A stretch of 32,047 bases of DNA, from NCBI GenBank assembly GCA_031268855.1, contig JAIRWS010000035.1:1-32047 (forward strand), written 5' to 3'. Under the pieces are notes generated by a model, which saw only the letters and a program-made list of their open reading frames with translations, searched no databases and was not told the origin of the DNA. The translations under genes and the position numbers were made by a program. Every line of letters begins with the position of its first letter. Position 1 is the stretch's first letter. Shown here one piece after another: positions 1-6,573 of the stretch. This DNA is from Candidatus Margulisiibacteriota bacterium (lineage in GTDB: Bacteria; Margulisbacteria; Termititenacia; Termititenacales; Termititenacaceae).

Positions 1-34
1 TTTTAATTTTAACAGATTCGAGGAATTTATAGCG

Positions 35-105
35 TTTTGCGTGTCCGCGAGGTCAAGGCTGAGCGTAGCGAACTCTGCACCGGCCTTGACGGAGCAAGTG
101 CAAAA
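35..105. repeat. Nested inverted repeat (extragenic hairpin)
   Basis: GTCAAGGC (52-59) pairs with GCCTTGAC (83-90), and outside it TTTTGC (35-40) pairs with GCAAAA (100-105). The 13-mer CGTGTCCGCGAGG (40-52) recurs exactly at 20038-20050 inside another large inverted repeat, which suggests a dispersed element family. The rest of 1-314 is AT-rich with no convincing gene. A 27-codon frame at 232-315 overlaps the next start as TAATG, but I do not recognise its product. Confidence 0.55.
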
Positions 106-314
106 TATTTTTTATATAACCCACTTTAGAACCAAAAAGTATTATGAATTAAACAAAGCGAAATTAAATTAGATTGGGAAGATAGGCTGCCTTTATAGGC
201 GTTGTTTGATAAATGGTGTAAAATATTATTTATGTCTGAAGCGCTACAAGAAAAAGAAAATCAAGAGCTGCGCAGTAAAAATAGCAATTCAATAATAACA
301 AAGCAGCAAAGATA

Positions 315-774
315 ATGAAACTTGAGAAATGGGGTTCATCCGCCTATCGTAAAGACAGACCAACATTATATTATTCCATAAAAGACCCTGACGGAAATGA
401 TTTTTATCCTGAGGCTCCAGATGGAAAAGACGGACGCTGGAGAAAAAAGCCAGAAACTCTTGATAACCAACATATATTCTGGGAAAAAAGAAAAGGACAA
501 TGGAAACCTTATGAAGTTATTTATTTTGATGAGGTTGATAAGAAAAATATTAAGACCAGAAGTATTTGGTTAGAGTATGGAAACAATGCTGAAGCAACAA
601 ATGAAATAAAAAAACCCTTAGGAAACAAGGCTTTTGACACTCCTAAACCAGAAAAATTATTAGAACGAATATTACAAGCAGCAACCGATCCCGGCGATTT
701 AGTCCTCGATAGTTTTCTCGGCTCCGGTACTACCCGCCGCGGTGGCGCACAAAGGTTTTTGTTATAATAAATAA
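315..774 (+). pseudogene. Type III restriction-modification DNA methyltransferase (Mod), C-terminal fragment, frameshifted
   Basis: The translation carries the C-terminal half of a beta-class adenine methyltransferase of type III systems. It has a substrate-side segment around PEAPDGKDGRWR, then FDTPKPEKLLERIL and the AdoMet-binding motif LDSFLGSGTT near residues 130-139. The catalytic DPPY half is absent. Straight after GSGTT the frame goes wrong: dropping one C from the CCC at 733-735 restores AAVAHK, the normal continuation, but even that frame stops at 774 before the usual conserved end. The gene is therefore N-terminally truncated, frameshifted and C-terminally truncated, and cannot encode an active enzyme. 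Its AT-rich composition differs from the core genes downstream and suggests acquisition. It lies with a probable Res remnant at 1468-1669. Family assignment is secure; the exact ends of the remnant are not. Confidence 0.8.
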
Positions 775-786
775 AAAGAGGTTGCC

Positions 787-975
787 ATGTATAAACCATT
801 GACCATTGATTACACAAAATGCGCTATTATGGGCGTCGTCTTCCCTGACCTGGATATGTTAAATAGCGCCGCTAACGCTTTGGGATCAAATATGTTTGAG
901 GGCTTTGAACCGACGCCGAAAGGAATAGAAATTATCCGCGATTATTTGGCAGGTAAAATTACTTTTGTACAATAA
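787..975 (+). CDS. VbhA-like antitoxin of a Fic toxin
   Basis: This 62-residue protein has the class I Fic antitoxin signature [S/T]xxxE[G/N], seen as S34-N-M-F-E38-G39, followed by the typical EPTPKGIEIIRDYLAGKI helix. In known VbhA/VbhT pairs the glutamate of this motif reaches into the Fic active site and blocks productive ATP binding, which keeps AMP transfer off. The start has a good ribosome site (AAGAGG, 5 bases upstream). The Fic frame follows about 15 bases after the stop. Its partner appears to have lost its N-terminal helices, so the antitoxin may now have little to inhibit. The assignment rests on the motif and on position next to a Fic gene. Confidence 0.7.
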   Translation: MYKPLTIDYTKCAIMGVVFPDLDMLNSAANALGSNMFEGFEPTPKGIEIIRDYLAGKITFVQ

Positions 976-989
976 AAGATTCTTCCGCG

Positions 990-1406
990 TTGCTGGCTAT
1001 TCACAAGCATTTGTTTCAGGATATTTATGCCTGGGCAGGCCAAAAACGTACTGTAGAGATCAGCAAAGGCGGTAGACAGTTTTTTCCTTTGGCACGTTTT
1101 GCCAGCGCCTTTGCTTATATAGACAACTTGCTTGCCGAATACAAAAATATTGCCGGTAATGACCTGCTCAAAATCTCCCATAAACTTGCGGAGATCTTGG
1201 ACGCTGTAAATTTTCTCCATCCTTTTCGAGAGGGAAATGGACGCACCCAGCGGGAGTTTTTGCGCGCTCTGGCGTTGGAAAAAGGGTTTTCTCTGAACTT
1301 AAATCCGCCAGATAATGTTGATGTATATGAACGTTATATGCGGGGGACAATTAACGGTGATATAAAAATACTTGAAACCTTGATCGTGGATTTACTGGAG
1401 CGTTAA
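990..1406 (+). pseudogene. Fic-domain AMP transferase, missing N-terminal part
   Basis: The frame contains the complete Fic active-site motif HPFREGNGRTQR (residues 77-88 from a TTG at 990), the preceding helix IHKHLFQDIYAWAGQ, and the flap KGGRQFFPL that docks the target. Fic enzymes transfer AMP, or sometimes another phosphate-containing group, to a hydroxyl of a target protein. Typical Fic proteins start about 50-60 residues earlier, with a segment around YxYPGTxxLKNK that is absent here: only 24 bases separate the antitoxin stop from the codons for IHKHLF. No ATG suits the start, and the TTG has no clear ribosome site. An internal deletion between antitoxin and toxin is the simplest reading. 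Catalytic residues are intact, so low activity cannot be excluded if it is translated by coupling. Confidence 0.7.
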
Positions 1407-1467
1407 ACAACGCAATTAAAAAACTACCAGCAAAATACAATGTGCACGCCACGGAAAAGCAGAAGAA

Positions 1468-1669
1468 ATGATAAAACTACCCATCGAGCTGCGCGAACAT
1501 CTCGGCTGGGAGCGGGCGGTGGATGAAGCCATAGCCAAAAGAGAAACAGAACATCGGCGAACTCTGGGAGAAATACACCAAGGGCAAAGGTTTGTTTATG
1601 CTTGCCGAAAAGTCCAGGGGCAGATTAGACACCGCTGAACAGATCAAAGCCAGGGTTGGAGTGTTGTAA
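1468..1669 (+). pseudogene. Probable type III restriction endonuclease (Res) remnants, fused and frameshifted
   Basis: Two scraps lie in different frames. The first (from ATG 1468) reads MIKLPIELREHLGWERAV and resembles the N-terminal helicase region of type III Res subunits. Near 1549 similarity passes to another frame reading NIGELWEKYTKGKGLFMLAE and ending at the stop 1667-1669, which resembles the Res C-terminus. An internal deletion that joined both ends would explain it. The position, downstream of a Mod remnant with a Fic module between, fits a decayed type III system. The assignment comes from recalled family motifs and is moderate. Bases 1407-1467 and 1670-1720 show nothing further. 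Confidence 0.45.
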
Positions 1670-1720
1670 ATTATGGACGAATGTCACATGAGTTATTTTA
1701 TTGCCAGGTGCCTTGATAAT

Positions 1721-1766
1721 TACTTTACATTTAGCCGCATAGCTACTTTACATTTAGCCGTATAGC
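1721..1766. repeat. Tandem direct repeat, 2 x 23 bp
   Basis: Two adjacent 23-bp units (1721-1743 and 1744-1766) differ at one base (C or T at unit position 18). Both begin TACTTTACATTTAGCCG. The array ends 16 bases before the ATPase start codon and so occupies its promoter. It could be an operator or a duplicated -35 region. Confidence 0.8.
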
Positions 1767-1775
1767 TGATATGCT
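1747..1775 (+). promoter_or_regulatory. Putative promoter of the DUF4143 ATPase
   Basis: TTTACA (1747-1752) and TATGCT (1770-1775) are spaced by 17 bases. The -35 lies in the second 23-bp unit, and an identical TTTACA is in the first. Transcription would begin about at the ATG at 1782, which has no ribosome binding site, so the message may be leaderless. Confidence 0.35.
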
Positions 1776-1781
1776 GTCAAC

Positions 1782-2996
1782 ATGGTCAAAGCAAGATGGC
1801 AGGCGGCTAGAATAGCGGAATCGCTGAAAACAATGCGGGTTACTTTTTTGGCCGGAGCCAGGCAGTGCGGGAAAACAACCCTGGCTGGTTATTTGGCCAA
1901 ACAGGGCTTTGCCTACAGGACGCTGGATGATATTTTTGCTTTGAAAGCGGCTCAAGAGGACCCTCAAGAGTTTATCAGGCATAACCAAAAAACAATGATT
2001 ATTGATGAAGTACAGAGAGTTCCTGAACTATTGCTGGCAATTAAACAAGCGGTGGATGTAAACCGGCGCTACGGTCAGTATCTGATCACCGGCTCTGCCA
2101 ATATTCAGACGCTGCCTACCGTAAAAGAATCGTTGGCCGGGCGGGTGGAAAAGATCAGATTGAGGCCGTTTGCTTACGGTGAGATTTTGGGCAACGCGCC
2201 TATGTTTTTGAAAAGATTGCGGACTAGAGATTTTGTGGAGAATAAAGCTTTCACGAAAAAGAAAATATTGGAGATCGCTTTGGCCGGTGGATTTCCGGAG
2301 GCTCTAACTAAAAAAGCGACCTCACGCGGAAGATGGCACCGCAATTATGTCGAGGCGTTGATTGAAAAAGATTTGCAGGACATTGCTAATATTCGACGTC
2401 AAGATGTCTTGCGAAAACTGTTTGCGGTGATCTGCGAGTATTCGGCAAAATACATGGATAAAGCGAGCATTGGTTCGAGTTTCGCTGTGGCTAGACAAAC
2501 ACTGGACGAGTACATAAATGTGCTGGAAAATATTTATTTGCTGGACAGGGTTGCGCCGTGGCTGAATACCGGCTATGACCGAGTGGGGCGGCAGGACAAA
2601 ATATTTGTAGCCGACACCGGTTTAATGAGCGCGGTGTTAAGATGGAATTTGGCGGAGGTGGAGTTTTCCGGGGATAAAGCCGGAAAATTGATAGAGACCT
2701 TTGTTTATAACCAGCTGATCGCCCAGATCGATCTGGTCGGGGAAGCCGGTTTGTATCATTATCGGGACAACAGAAAACGCGAAATTGATTTTATTATTGA
2801 CACCAAGCGGGAAATTTTCGGCATAGAGGTCAAGGCTGGTTCCGGTATCAGCGCTACCGATTTTAAACATCTAAAATGGTTCCGCGACCGCATCAGCCGG
2901 AAAAAATTTTACGGCATAGTGTTATACGCCGGAAAACAAGCGCTGCCTTTTGGCAAAGACCTTAAAGCTGTCCCGCTGAATAATTTGTGGGAATAA
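1782..2996 (+). CDS. AAA ATPase of the AAA_14/DUF4143 family
   Basis: This 404-residue protein has Walker A GARQCGKT (25-32), Walker B MIIDEVQ with D75 and E76, a sensor-like ITGSAN (102-107), and GRVEKIRLRPF near 120 as in this family. The C-terminal part carries the DUF4143 region, with the nuclease-like pattern REIDFIIDTKREIFGIEVKAG (roughly residues 330-350, D-x(n)-ExK). Such proteins are widespread, often mobile, and of uncertain role; nuclease or DNA-related activity and toxin-antitoxin-like behaviour have been suggested. Length is normal and the frame is intact. The ATG has no Shine-Dalgarno sequence, unlike most genes here. It lies between a decayed defence island and the core ribosomal block, and probably belongs to the accessory segment. 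Confidence 0.85.
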   Translation: MVKARWQAARIAESLKTMRVTFLAGARQCGKTTLAGYLAKQGFAYRTLDDIFALKAAQEDPQEFIRHNQKTMIIDEVQRVPELLLAIKQAVDVNRRYGQYLITGSANIQTLPTVKESLAGRVEKIRLRPFAYGEILGNAPMFLKRLRTRDFVENKAFTKKKILEIALAGGFPEALTKKATSRGRWHRNYVEALIEKDLQDIANIRRQDVLRKLFAVICEYSAKYMDKASIGSSFAVARQTLDEYINVLENIYLLDRVAPWLNTGYDRVGRQDKIFVADTGLMSAVLRWNLAEVEFSGDKAGKLIETFVYNQLIAQIDLVGEAGLYHYRDNRKREIDFIIDTKREIFGIEVKAGSGISATDFKHLKWFRDRISRKKFYGIVLYAGKQALPFGKDLKAVPLNNLWE

Positions 2997-3013
2997 ATCT
3001 ACGGGCGCGCTTG

Positions 3014-3042
3014 TTGACATATTTTACGGGCTATAGTTAAAT
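3014..3042 (+). promoter_or_regulatory. Strong sigma-70-type promoter of the rpmG/secE/nusG block
   Basis: A consensus TTGACA (3014-3019) is followed after 17 bases by TTAAAT (3037-3042), 31 bases before the rpmG start. No other promoter this good was seen before rplK, so it may drive rpmG, the tRNA, secE and nusG together. Confidence 0.65.
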
Positions 3043-3073
3043 ATACCCCCTTTTTGTATGAAAGCAGGTTAAA

Positions 3074-3223
3074 ATGCGAGAGATTATTACGCTCGAGTGT
3101 GAGGTTTGCAAGCGGCGCAATTATGTGACGACGAAAGAGAAGCGCAACAACCCCGAGCGGTTGACGTTGAAAAAGTATTGTAAATGGGATAAGAAGCATA
3201 CTCCACATAAGGAAACGAAGTAG
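3074..3223 (+). CDS. rpmG: 50S ribosomal protein L33
   Basis: This 49-residue protein begins [17 protein letters not shown] and ends HTPHKETK, a clear L33, which binds 23S rRNA near the E site. L33 usually holds zinc with two CxxC pairs. Here C9 and C12 form the first pair, but the second reads C36-K-W-D39, with Asp in place of the last Cys. It may bind zinc with three Cys and one Asp, or not at all. The gene is immediately upstream of tRNA-Trp and secE, a common bacterial arrangement. Confidence 0.93.
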   Translation: MREIITLECEVCKRRNYVTTKEKRNNPERLTLKKYCKWDKKHTPHKETK

Positions 3224-3245
3224 AATTCGTTTCCGGTTTGTTAGT

Positions 3246-3321
3246 AGGCGAGTAGCTCAATTGGTAGAGTGGCGGTCTCCAAAACCGTAGGTTGCGGGTT
3301 CGATCCCTGCCTCGCCTGCCA
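3246..3321 (+). tRNA. tRNA-Trp (CCA anticodon)
   Basis: The acceptor stem AGGCGAG/CTCGCCT, D-arm, anticodon stem GCGGT/ACCGT with loop CTCCAAA (anticodon CCA), and T-arm GCGGG-TTCGATC-CCTGC all fold. The 3' CCA is encoded (3319-3321). It lies between rpmG and secE and is probably cotranscribed with them. Confidence 0.97.
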
Positions 3322-3380
3322 CATATGCAGGGGTGCCGATGCGAAATGATAAAAAATTGACTAGAAAACAGGTTGGTTAA

Positions 3381-3542
3381 ATGGCGTTTTTTGCGGACTT
3401 AAAAACAGAAATGAAAAAAGTGGATTGGCCGGCGGGCGGCCGCGTGGCGCAAATGACCGTGGCCGTGTTTTTGATCGTGGCGCTGCTGACTTTTTTTACT
3501 TTTGTGCTAGATTTGATTTTGGGCGCGGTGTTTTTTAAATAA
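3381..3542 (+). CDS. secE: Preprotein translocase subunit SecE
   Basis: The product is 53 residues, the short one-helix form usual outside enterobacteria. It has the conserved cytoplasmic amphipathic segment LKTEMKKVDWP (7-17), followed by one transmembrane helix of about residues 25-47. SecE clamps the two halves of SecY in the inner membrane. It lies directly after tRNA-Trp and 12 bases before nusG, the classic secE-nusG order. The ribosome site is weak (AGGTTGG). Confidence 0.93.
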   Translation: MAFFADLKTEMKKVDWPAGGRVAQMTVAVFLIVALLTFFTFVLDLILGAVFFK

Positions 3543-3554
3543 TTTAGGGAAAAC

Positions 3555-4190
3555 ATGAGCGGATTAGAAAGCAATAATAATATGGCAGAGACCAATTTGG
3601 AAACAACGGAAACGACGCAGGACGTGTCCGCTGTTCCGGCAGAGGAAGAGCTGCGCGCCGCGAAAGGCGATTGGTATGTGTTGCAAGTGTTCACGGGCTT
3701 TGAGCAAAAAGTCTGCTCGGCGATAGAACAAAAGATCAGCGACTTCAATCTGCAGGACCGCATTTTTAAAGTGCTGGTGCCGGAAGAAGACGTTATCGAA
3801 GTCAAAAACGGTAAGCGTTATGAGCGGCGTAAAATGATGTTCCCGGGTTATGTTTTCGTCAGCATGGAAAAGGACGACGAAGCCTGGTATCACCTGCGCA
3901 CGGTCAACGGCGTGTCTAAATTTGTCGGCGCGGGCGTGCCGGAGCCGCTGCCGGATAAAGATGTGCTGCGCATACTCAATCAAGCCGGCGAAGTGGCTGT
4001 GAAACCGAAGCTGGAAATTGATTTTGAGGTTGGCGAAAACGTGAAGGTGATCTCTGGGCCGTTCCGCGGCTATGCTGGTGAGATAAAAGAAGTCCTGCCG
4101 GAAAAAGGCGCGGTCAAGGTGATGATCTCGATTTTTGGCCGTTCTACTTCGGTGGAATTAGATTTTGACCAGATCGAGAAAAACGTATAA
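3555..4190 (+). CDS. nusG: Transcription termination/antitermination protein NusG
   Basis: The 211-residue protein starts with about 35 poorly conserved acidic residues. The NGN domain follows (GDWYVLQVFTGFEQKV onward, with MMFPGYVFVSM), and then the C-terminal KOW domain (VGENVKVISGPFRGYAGEI). NusG binds the beta' clamp helices and beta gate loop of RNA polymerase and couples to Rho or ribosomal S10. The start at 3555 has AGGGA upstream; a second ATG at 3582 is possible. Since this polymerase carries a huge beta' insertion at the secondary channel, on another face from the NusG site, NusG itself looks ordinary. Confidence 0.95.
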   Translation: MSGLESNNNMAETNLETTETTQDVSAVPAEEELRAAKGDWYVLQVFTGFEQKVCSAIEQKISDFNLQDRIFKVLVPEEDVIEVKNGKRYERRKMMFPGYVFVSMEKDDEAWYHLRTVNGVSKFVGAGVPEPLPDKDVLRILNQAGEVAVKPKLEIDFEVGENVKVISGPFRGYAGEIKEVLPEKGAVKVMISIFGRSTSVELDFDQIEKNV

Positions 4191-4241
4191 AACGTTATAG
4201 ATAGCTATAGATAAAGTACAGATAGATTGTAGGAGAAAATA

Positions 4242-4706
4242 ATGGGCGAAAAAGGCAAAGGCGGAAAATCAGCGGCAGGTGGCCCCAAGCAGCTGGTCAC
4301 AGTTGTTAAGCTACAGATCGAGGCTGGCAAGGCCAATCCGGCTCCGCCGGTCGGCCCGGCTCTTGGTCAGCACGGCCTCAATATTATGGATTTTTGCAAG
4401 GCCTACAATGACCAGACCAAAGATAAGGCTGGCTCGGTCATACCGGTGGATATTTTTGTTTACAGTGACCGTACTTTTACTTTCAAACTCAAATCGCCGC
4501 CAGCCGCGGCGCTGGTCTGCAAGGCTTTGAATATTCCCAAAGGTTCAGCCGTGCCCAACAAAAACAAGGTCGGCAAAATTACCCGCGCCAAGCTGCGGGA
4601 AATTGCCAAACAAAAAATGGAAGGCCTGAATTGTTATGATGAGGAAGCCGCGGTCAAAGTTATCGCTGGCACCTGCCGCTCGATGGGCGTAGACGTTATT
4701 GACTAG
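4242..4706 (+). CDS. rplK: 50S ribosomal protein L11
   Basis: A 154-residue L11 with the proline-rich motif [26 protein letters not shown] and the C-terminal rRNA-binding domain ([20 protein letters not shown]). It forms the GTPase-associated centre with 23S rRNA and the L10/L12 stalk. It has a Gly/Lys-rich N-terminal extension of about 14 residues compared with most L11. TAGGAGAAA precedes the ATG. The 51-base gap after nusG contains short ATAGAT repeats but no clear terminator. Confidence 0.96.
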   Translation: MGEKGKGGKSAAGGPKQLVTVVKLQIEAGKANPAPPVGPALGQHGLNIMDFCKAYNDQTKDKAGSVIPVDIFVYSDRTFTFKLKSPPAAALVCKALNIPKGSAVPNKNKVGKITRAKLREIAKQKMEGLNCYDEEAAVKVIAGTCRSMGVDVID

Positions 4707-4714
4707 GAGAAAAA

Positions 4715-5404
4715 ATGACAAAACACGGCAAGAAATATAAAAACAAACTGGAGTCCTTGCAGGGCAAGACTGTGCTACCGCTGAATGAGGCGCTGGCTAA
4801 AGTCCGCGATCTGGGCGCGGCTAAATTTGATGAAACAATAGAGGCGACTTTTGTGCTGGGCATTGACCCCAAAAAGGGCGAACAAATGGTGCGCGGCGCG
4901 GTGGCTATGCCGGCGGGACTCGGCAAAAAAGTGACGGTGGCGGTGATCACCAACGGCGATAATCTCAAGATCGCGGAGAAATCTGGCGCGGATTTTGTTG
5001 GCGCGGACGATTTGGTCGAAAAAATCAACGGTGGTTTTACGAATTTTGATGTCCTGCTGGCGACACCCGACATGATGCCCAGGGTTTCCAAACTCGGCAA
5101 AGTGCTGGGACGCAAGGGTTTGATGCCGACGCCCAAAGCTGGCACTGTGGTGCAGGATGTGGCCAAAGCGATCGGCGAGCAAAAAGCCGGCAAAGTAGAA
5201 TACAAAACGGACAAAGCCGGTGTGATCCATACGATCATTGGCAAAAAATCTTTTGAGGCGGACAAGCTGAAATCCAATTATGAGGCGCTTTACGAAGCGA
5301 TCTTAAAAGCCAAGCCGTCGACAGTCAAAGGCGTTTATGTTAAGGGTATTTATTTGGCGCCGACTATGGGGCCGGGCGTCAAAGTGCTGGCGAGTGCGGC
5401 GTAA
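4715..5404 (+). CDS. rplA: 50S ribosomal protein L1
   Basis: This 229-residue L1 has the typical GKKVTVAVITNG, DMMPRVSKLGKVLGRKGLMPTP and APTMGPGVKV motifs. It forms the L1 stalk at the E site and, in many bacteria, represses its own rplK-rplA message. It starts 8 bases after the rplK stop with its own AGGAGA site. Its last 33 coding bases plus the stop are duplicated just downstream. Confidence 0.96.
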   Translation: MTKHGKKYKNKLESLQGKTVLPLNEALAKVRDLGAAKFDETIEATFVLGIDPKKGEQMVRGAVAMPAGLGKKVTVAVITNGDNLKIAEKSGADFVGADDLVEKINGGFTNFDVLLATPDMMPRVSKLGKVLGRKGLMPTPKAGTVVQDVAKAIGEQKAGKVEYKTDKAGVIHTIIGKKSFEADKLKSNYEALYEAILKAKPSTVKGVYVKGIYLAPTMGPGVKVLASAA

Positions 5405-5472
5405 TGGGTGCGAGAGAAGCCCGGACTGTAAAGCCGGGCGTCAAGGTGCTGGCGAGTGCGGCATAATGGGTG
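5371..5472. repeat. Partial duplication of the rplA 3' end in the rplA-rplJ gap
   Basis: The 40 bases at 5371-5410 (end of rplA, TAA stop and a few bases beyond) recur at 5433-5472 with only two or three changes, offset by 62 bp. Both copies run GCCGGGCGTCAA, then GTGCTGGCGAGTGCGGC, then TAATGGGTG. The second copy sits in the untranslated leader of rplJ. Confidence 0.9.
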
Positions 5473-5480
5473 TGAATTGA

Positions 5481-5531
5481 TCCAAAGAAGCCGGCAGTCC
5501 ATTGGGACATAAGACCTGCGGAGGAGTAGCA
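5481..5531 (+). promoter_or_regulatory. Possible L10-type leader hairpin upstream of rplJ
   Basis: A small hairpin GTCC-ATTG-GGAC (5497-5508) is enclosed by GCA (5494-5496) and TGC (5517-5519), with an asymmetric internal loop ATAAGACC. The rplJ ribosome site follows directly. Many bacteria autoregulate rplJ-rplL through a leader bound by L10(L12)4. The position fits, but the fold is short and I cannot match it to the known consensus. Confidence 0.3.
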
Positions 5532-6041
5532 ATGGTTAGGGAAAGCAAAAAAATCGCTGTCGAGGAGATCAAGCAAAAAATTGCGGATTCCGAACTGGTC
5601 ATGTTTTCTCAATACAGCAAATTGACCGTGGCTGATGACCGTGAGCTGCGCCGCAGCCTGCGCGGAGCCAAAGCGGATTACTGCGTTTACAAAAACACTT
5701 TGGCTTCTATCGCGTTTAAAAATTTAAATATTCCGGTTGACGAAAAACAGTTGACCGGTCCGACGGCGTATATTTTTGCCAAAGAACCGGTGGCGCCAGC
5801 CAAAGCTTTGATGACTTTTTGCAAAGACCACGAGTCTGTGACGGTCAAAGGCGGCGTGTTCCAGAAGCAGAGTATCGACGCGGCGCAGGTCAAGGAATTG
5901 GCCGCTTTGCCGGGGCGCGAAGAGCTGCTGGCCAAGCTGGTGTATGTGCTGCAATCGCCGATCAGCGGTCTGGTCAATGTGCTGCAGGGGCCGATCCGCA
6001 AATTAGTCTATGGTTTGAATGCTGTGGCGGAAAAAAAATAA
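5532..6041 (+). CDS. rplJ: 50S ribosomal protein L10
   Basis: The product is 169 residues: VRESKKIAVEEIKQKIADSELVM, then FSQYSKLTVADDRELRRSLRGA, KADYCVYKNTLASIAF and the C-terminal helix that anchors L7/L12 dimers. L10 is the base of the ribosomal stalk. I chose the ATG at 5532 because GGAGG lies just upstream; an upstream in-frame ATG at 5502 would put that site inside the gene. Confidence 0.95.
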   Translation: MVRESKKIAVEEIKQKIADSELVMFSQYSKLTVADDRELRRSLRGAKADYCVYKNTLASIAFKNLNIPVDEKQLTGPTAYIFAKEPVAPAKALMTFCKDHESVTVKGGVFQKQSIDAAQVKELAALPGREELLAKLVYVLQSPISGLVNVLQGPIRKLVYGLNAVAEKK

Positions 6042-6052
6042 CGCTAATGTGT

Positions 6053-6073
6053 AAGACCGTAATATACGGTTTT
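6053..6073 (+). terminator. Hairpin in the rplJ-rplL gap (possible attenuator)
   Basis: AAGACCGTA (6053-6061) pairs with TACGGTTTT (6065-6073) around a 3-base loop. Only a few T follow, so full termination is unlikely. It may tune or stabilise the rplL transcript, which is needed in excess over rplJ. Confidence 0.4.
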
Positions 6074-6098
6074 ACCTTGTATGAGGAGGTGAATTATA

Positions 6099-6488
6099 AT
6101 GGCAGAAGTTACTGCAGTTGCTCAAGAGATTATTGATAAAGTGGAAAAACTTTCTGTGCTGGAGCTGAACGGTCTGGTCAAAGCCTTGGAAGATAAATTT
6201 GGCGTGACCGCGGCCGCTCCCGTGGCTGTAGCCGTTGCTCCTGTAGCCGCCGCTGGCGGAGACGCCGGGGCCGCTGCTTCTACTGTCAGCGTCATTCTGG
6301 CCAGCGCCGGAGACAAAAAAATCCAGGTGCTAAAGGCGCTGCGCGAGATCACCGGACTGGGTTTGAAAGAGGCCAAGGATTTAGTGGACGGCGCTCCAAA
6401 ACCGGTCAAGGAAGACGTGTCAGCTGACGAAGCGAAGTCTATTAAGGAAAAGCTGGAAAAAGAAGGCGCTAAAGTTGAGATCAAGTAA
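6099..6488 (+). CDS. rplL: 50S ribosomal protein L7/L12
   Basis: A typical 129-residue L7/L12. It has an N-terminal dimerisation helix region ([22 protein letters not shown]), an Ala/Val/Pro-rich hinge (about 33-60), and a C-terminal factor-binding domain with [24 protein letters not shown]. It recruits and stimulates translation GTPases on the stalk. A strong GAGGAGGTG site lies 8 bases upstream of the ATG. Confidence 0.97.
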   Translation: MAEVTAVAQEIIDKVEKLSVLELNGLVKALEDKFGVTAAAPVAVAVAPVAAAGGDAGAAASTVSVILASAGDKKIQVLKALREITGLGLKEAKDLVDGAPKPVKEDVSADEAKSIKEKLEKEGAKVEIK

Positions 6489-6509
6489 AGTTTTGGACAT
6501 TTAAGGATT

Positions 6510-6538
6510 CCCGGGTTTTTGTTGGACAAAGACCCGGG
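6510..6538 (+). promoter_or_regulatory. Perfect long hairpin in the rplL-rpoB gap
   Basis: A 13-bp stem, with one G-T pair, runs from CCCGGGTTTTTGT (6510-6522) to ACAAAGACCCGGG (6526-6538) around a 3-base loop. There is no clean T-run after it, so it resembles a processing site or partial attenuator more than a full terminator. E. coli also has an attenuator and an RNase III site between rplL and rpoB. Confidence 0.65.
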
Positions 6539-6573
6539 TAGTTGTGTTTTAGTCTATCTGAGGAGGCGCCAGA

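Noticed and set aside
4191-4241. Promoter for rplK from the ATAGAT-rich gap
   Set aside because: Only short AT repeats are seen, with no -35/-10 pair at proper spacing; transcription through from nusG is as likely.
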